A stretch of DNA of 64,000 nucleotides from JANQOH01 sp965200095. Its GTDB lineage: Bacteria > Pseudomonadota > Alphaproteobacteria > UBA7887. Shown in pieces: positions 60,938 through 64,000 of this stretch. The stretch lies in contig OZ241350.1 in the NCBI GenBank assembly GCA_965200095.1, positions 2,170,001-2,234,000 of the forward strand, written 5' to 3'. Every line of letters starts with the position of its first letter. The first letter of the stretch is position 1. The position numbers were made by a program, and so were the translations under genes. The notes under the pieces are model-generated. The model did no database searches, had not been told where the DNA came from, and saw nothing but the letters and a program-made list of their open reading frames with translations.

Positions 60938-61501
60938 TCATCGAACGTCTTCCGGCCATTGATCACCTGGAACAGGTAGATTCAGAAAACTAAATGGGAT
61001 CTCATAGAAAAAATAATGGCAATTCACACTCTCTATGTAATCAAAAACATCTTTGTAATTCCCGTCTTTGAACCATTCATTCAGAACATATACATACTCC
61101 ACATCCAGATTAAGTGGGCGCGCCAATTTTTGATATTGCTTTCTCTTGAAATCGCAGGTTTGTAATTTCTCATCAACCGACCCTGCCACTTGTTGGAATT
61201 TGACCTCTATGATGAACAATTTCATATTGACAAGCAGAGCGCTGTCGGGGAGCAATCGCTTGCTGATTACCACTTTCCAGTTTACACCTTGATCTTCAAG
61301 AAATCTGTAGAACTCATGCTTCTCAAAGTATCTTGCAACATCTCGGCCTTCGTAGGTTATGATCCTCCCAGTCCTCCCAGCCATGCTGCTGTCACGGGTA
61401 CGGTAGCCGGGAAGCTGGTCAAACAGCCTCTCCAAGCTGACCCGTTCCTCAAAAAGGAGGCCGGTATAGGTATTGGATCCTCCGGTTCCACCCCTCTTCA
61501 T
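60938..61501 (-). CDS. type II restriction endonuclease of R-M system 2
   Basis: Protein of 187 aa whose ATG overlaps the methyltransferase stop (ATGA). The PD-(D/E)XK site is seen as LLPDSALL (Asp86) and LFIIEVKFQQ (Glu99, Lys101). The helix VDEKLQTCDFKRKQYQKL follows, a pattern found in several small type II enzymes. The C-terminal half is rich in aromatic residues (CHYFFYEIPFSFLNL). Low GC compared with the neighbours. The site it cuts cannot be named. Confidence 0.82.
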   Translation of the reverse strand: MKRGGTGGSNTYTGLLFEERVSLERLFDQLPGYRTRDSSMAGRTGRIITYEGRDVARYFEKHEFYRFLEDQGVNWKVVISKRLLPDSALLVNMKLFIIEVKFQQVAGSVDEKLQTCDFKRKQYQKLARPLNLDVEYVYVLNEWFKDGNYKDVFDYIESVNCHYFFYEIPFSFLNLPVPGDQWPEDVR

Positions 61502-62391
61502 ACCCTGGCCACCCCGACAAGATCCGATCTCGCATCGAACAAAGCCGATTCCAAACGCTCGACGGACAACGCAACGAATCGATCCTCGATCTCGCACCCA
61601 ACGAATTTCCGACCGGTTCGTATGGCGGCGACGCCCGTGGTGGCGCTCCCGGCGAACGGATCGAACACTTCGGCGCCGGGTTCGGTCGACGCGAGAAGGA
61701 TACGCTCCAGCAGCGCGACGGGTTTCTGCGTCGGGTGTTTTCCATGGACTTTCTCTTTTTTCCCGGGCGCCGTCATCCGCCATACGGATTTCATCTGCTT
61801 GCCGCCGTTGCGTTCCTTCATTGCCCCGTAATTGAACACATGTTTCGAACCCGCGCCCTTCGCCGCCCAGATAACGGTTTCCGTCGAATGGGTGAAGTAC
61901 CGACATGACAGGTTCGGCGCCGGGTTCGGTTTCTCCCAAACGATGTCGTTGAGTATCTTCATCCCCAGCTGCTGCATTGCGAAGCCGACCGAATGGATGA
62001 CGTGATGAGTTCCCGAAACCCAGAGCGTGCCGTTCGGTTTCAGAAGACGCCGGCATCGCGAAAGCCAGGCGCGGTTGAATTCGTGGTTCAATTCGGGGCC
62101 GCGGGATCGATCCCACGCGCCCTTGTCGACCTTGACCATCTTTCCGGCATGGCACGTGATCCCGCCATTGGACAGGAAATAGGGCGGATCGGCGAATATC
62201 GTGTCGAAACGCCCTTCCGGGCATTCCTCGGCAATCTCGTCCATGAATGCGAGGCTGTTGCCGCGATACAGTCGAATTCCCGCCCCGGCGTCGGAGAAAA
62301 CACATTCGCTCTCGCCGGGAACCGGCGCACCGATAGATGCGACATCCGACGGGTGCGTGATATGACCGTCGCCGTAAGAAACATGATCCAT
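61498..62391 (-). CDS. DpnA/MboII-like adenine-N6 DNA methyltransferase
   Basis: Protein of 297 aa of the beta class. The catalytic motif IFADPPYFLSNGGI includes DPPY at 68-71. WVSGTHHVIHSVGFAMQQLG, then EKPNPAPNLSCRYFTHSTE, closely recall M.DpnA and M.MboII. The AdoMet motif DPFAGSATTG lies near residue 250. Such enzymes methylate adenine in GATC or related sites; the actual site is not determined. It comes first and the endonuclease is coupled behind it, so protection is made before cutting. Confidence 0.92.
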   Translation of the reverse strand: MDHVSYGDGHITHPSDVASIGAPVPGESECVFSDAGAGIRLYRGNSLAFMDEIAEECPEGRFDTIFADPPYFLSNGGITCHAGKMVKVDKGAWDRSRGPELNHEFNRAWLSRCRRLLKPNGTLWVSGTHHVIHSVGFAMQQLGMKILNDIVWEKPNPAPNLSCRYFTHSTETVIWAAKGAGSKHVFNYGAMKERNGGKQMKSVWRMTAPGKKEKVHGKHPTQKPVALLERILLASTEPGAEVFDPFAGSATTGVAAIRTGRKFVGCEIEDRFVALSVERLESALFDARSDLVGVARV

Positions 62392-62675
62392 GGATCGCCT
62401 CCGGGAAACGGAAACCGCCAAACCGGGATCGGGCTGTAGCATACCCTGATCGTCGCGAGTCAACATCCGCTCCGGCCTTATGTGCAAGTGCGACTGCGAT
62501 GCCCTCCGAGATGGTCCGAGCCCCTGTGCAATGGCCGACCAGGAGACCGCGCCGGACTTGCGCGCGCAGCGGGGGTCTCTTCCAGGCCCGCGCGCTCCGC
62601 GACCTGCCCGCGCCGGACTTGCGCGCGGGGCGGCAGGCTGTCACAACCCCGGCGCCGAAGACCGGAGGAGGCGAC
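62392..62675. other. intergenic region with twin hairpin repeat
   Basis: The 284-bp gap between the methyltransferase and the racemase-like gene holds two direct copies of a 19-bp core, CGCGCCGGACTTGCGCGCG (62548-62566 and 62609-62627). Each is flanked by its own inverted arms: GAGACC/GGTCTC around the first, CCTGCC/GGCAGG around the second. No gene is seen. The AGGAGG ribosome site of the next gene is at its end. Confidence 0.6.
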
Positions 62676-63773
62676 ATGAGCCGAGCCGAACCCCTGACCC
62701 TCAAGCGCGTGCGCGTTCGCCCCGTGCTCGTTCCGCTCGCCCGCCCGGTGGTCGCGAAGGTCGGCCAGTTCGAACACTGGCCGCTTATCCTGATCGACGC
62801 GGAAACCGCGCAGGGCGTCGTCGGGCGCAGCTATCTCGAACCCTATATCGCCAAATCCGCACGCTACCTCGTTCCGGCGATCGAAGACCTCGCCGAGGCG
62901 CTGGCGGGCAAGCCGGTCGCGCCGCTCGACGCCTACGGCGCCGGCCGCCGGACGCTCAACCTCATCGGCTACGAAGGCGCGGCCATGATCGCCGTCGCCG
63001 GCCTCGACATGGCGTTGTGGGACGCGCGCGCGCGCGCCGCCGGCCTGCCGCTCGCCGTGCTGCTCGGCGGCGCGCCCGGCCCGGTGCCGGCATACAACTC
63101 CAACGGCCTGTGGCTGACCCCGCTCGAAGGTCATGAGCGCGAAGCGGAAGCGCTGGCGGCGGAAGGCGGTTTCGACGCGGTGAAACTCCGGCTCGGGCGC
63201 GACGCGCTGGCCGACGACCTCGAAGCCATCGCCGCAGTGCGCCGCGCCCTCGGCGAAGACGCGAAGATCATGACCGATTTCAACCAGGGACGCACGCTCG
63301 GCGGCGCGCTCGACCGCTGCCACGCGCTTGACGACCGGGGGCTGGTCTGGTTCGAGGAGCCGATCGCCTATAACGACATCGCCGGTCATGCGCGGCTTGC
63401 GGCCGACCTGAAAACCCCCGTGCAGCTGGGCGAGAATTTCTACGGACCGCGGGCGCTGCACGAAGCGCTGATGGCGAACGCCGGCGATTACGTCATGCCC
63501 GACCTGATGAGAATCGGCGGGGTGACGGGGTGGCTGCGCGCGGCCGCCATTGCCGGGGGCTTCGGCATCCAGCTGTCCAGCCATCTCTACCCGGAGTTCT
63601 CCGCGCATCTGCTCCGGGTGTCGGAAACCGCGCACTGGCTGGAGTGGCAGGACTGGGCGAACCCGGTCCTCCGCGACCCGTGGCCCGTCCGCGACGGCGC
63701 GCTGCATGTCGGCGACGCGCCGGGGGTTGGCCTGGAATGGGACGAGGCGGCGGTCGCCCGCTACGCGATGTGA
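62676..63773 (+). CDS. mandelate-racemase-like enolase-superfamily enzyme
   Basis: Protein of 365 aa very like mandelate racemase in design. The AGGAGG ribosome site fixes the start. Metal ligands are Asp in IMTDFNQGR, Glu in WFEEPIAY and Glu in LGENFYGP. The His base is in QLSSHLYPEFSAHLL, as in true mandelate racemase. The lysine pair reads AVKLRLG: the second Lys is replaced by Arg. In mandelate racemase that Lys is the (S)-specific base, so racemisation of mandelate is unlikely and a dehydratase is more probable. Confidence 0.91.
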   Translation: MSRAEPLTLKRVRVRPVLVPLARPVVAKVGQFEHWPLILIDAETAQGVVGRSYLEPYIAKSARYLVPAIEDLAEALAGKPVAPLDAYGAGRRTLNLIGYEGAAMIAVAGLDMALWDARARAAGLPLAVLLGGAPGPVPAYNSNGLWLTPLEGHEREAEALAAEGGFDAVKLRLGRDALADDLEAIAAVRRALGEDAKIMTDFNQGRTLGGALDRCHALDDRGLVWFEEPIAYNDIAGHARLAADLKTPVQLGENFYGPRALHEALMANAGDYVMPDLMRIGGVTGWLRAAAIAGGFGIQLSSHLYPEFSAHLLRVSETAHWLEWQDWANPVLRDPWPVRDGALHVGDAPGVGLEWDEAAVARYAM

Positions 63774-63919
63774 TGTGACGTAAAGCGCCGCTCCGCCGCC
63801 CCGCCTTCCCGAAGCGAATCGTCGGGCGCGCCGCGGGAACCGCCGGCGGCGTCCGGAGACGTCGCCGGAGCGCGGCGCGAGTGATATGCTTTCCCGCAAC
63901 CCCAGTATGGAGACAGGTC

Positions 63920-64000
63920 ATGGACGCGACCGCGCAAGATTTCGCGGAGGCTTCGGGCGCGAGTCCGAACGACCTTGACGCGCTGTGGATGCCGTTCACG
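63920..64000 (+). CDS. class III aminotransferase, N-terminal fragment (cut by window end)
   Basis: Only 27 residues are visible. The stretch NDLDALWMPFT matches the N-terminus of omega-amino acid:pyruvate/aspartate aminotransferase family proteins, where DLDA-WMPFT is conserved. The ATG is preceded by GGAGACAG, a fair ribosome site. The rest lies beyond the window, so the function is only a family guess. Confidence 0.65.
   Translation, partial: MDATAQDFAEASGASPNDLDALWMPFT

Overview
The window is about 64 kb of very GC-rich DNA, roughly 70% by eye, packed with genes that often overlap by one to four bases. It looks like an alphaproteobacterial chromosome. The supporting signs are a C4-pathway 5-aminolevulinate synthase, the FtsZ-binding glutathione-transferase homologue FzlA beside queG, and the order hpf-ptsN-hprK(short)-EIIA(Man)-HPr-ahcY. 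A DUF6867 protein next to livF and a DUF1194 protein point the same way. Many oxidoreductases, sugar-acid enzymes, a PhyH-type dioxygenase and defence genes suggest a metabolically versatile environmental or host-associated bacterium. That last point is inference only. No tRNA, rRNA or CRISPR array was seen.

Layout. 22-5280 (-): DUF1194/vWA protein, NosR/NirI-like flavo-iron-sulfur membrane protein, small HExxH protein and a lanthanide-type PQQ alcohol dehydrogenase, a likely periplasmic respiratory module. 5378-13355: defence-rich stretch with an AAA ATPase plus DUF4276 pair, an exported HEAT-repeat protein, a type II R-M pair, livK, and on the + strand a HipA-like kinase plus a HipA-N/HIRAN protein. 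13363-17410 (-): DUF6867 and livFGMH. 17487-18701: hemA. 18806-19537: DUF3800. 19864-26122: sugar-acid catabolism (two SDRs, 2-hydroxyacid dehydrogenase, FAH hydrolase, UxaA-type dehydratase, aminotransferase). 26138-31170: Sua5, HAD, enoyl-CoA hydratase, SDR, KefB-type antiporter. 31178-32423: three-gene nitrile hydratase or thiocyanate hydrolase set.

32671-36353 (+): hpf, ptsN, hprK, EIIA(Man), HPr and ahcY, the nitrogen-PTS regulatory block. 36357-41395: MDR oxidoreductase, O6-alkylguanine-DNA transferase, enolase-superfamily enzyme, an intergenic palindromic repeat cluster, SAF-domain oxidoreductase and cupin. 41430-44532: a second small accessory patch (HsdR-N nuclease-like protein, 86-aa orphan, peptidase-like protein). 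44537-48530 (-): PhyH dioxygenase, epimerase-VOC fusion, queG, fzlA. 48630-52981 (+): lipoprotein, split ThDP decarboxylase, second ThDP enzyme, dienelactone hydrolase. 53028-55715 (-): six tandem paralogues of a membrane-anchored 11-residue-repeat coiled-coil protein. 55811-60756 (-): gamma-glutamylcyclotransferase, AsmA-type giant protein, amidase. 60938-62391 (-): second type II R-M pair. 62676-64000 (+): mandelate-racemase-like enzyme and the start of a class III aminotransferase.

The most unusual item is the six-gene coiled-coil array. The copies share near-identical ends and differ only by whole 33-bp units (8, 9, 6, 5, 2 and 7 repeats in transcription order), behind a good sigma70-like promoter. 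Next are the HipA-like kinase with a HIRAN partner, which separates livK from the rest of the liv genes, the three-part cobalt hydratase, and the PQQ dehydrogenase coupled to a NosR-like protein.
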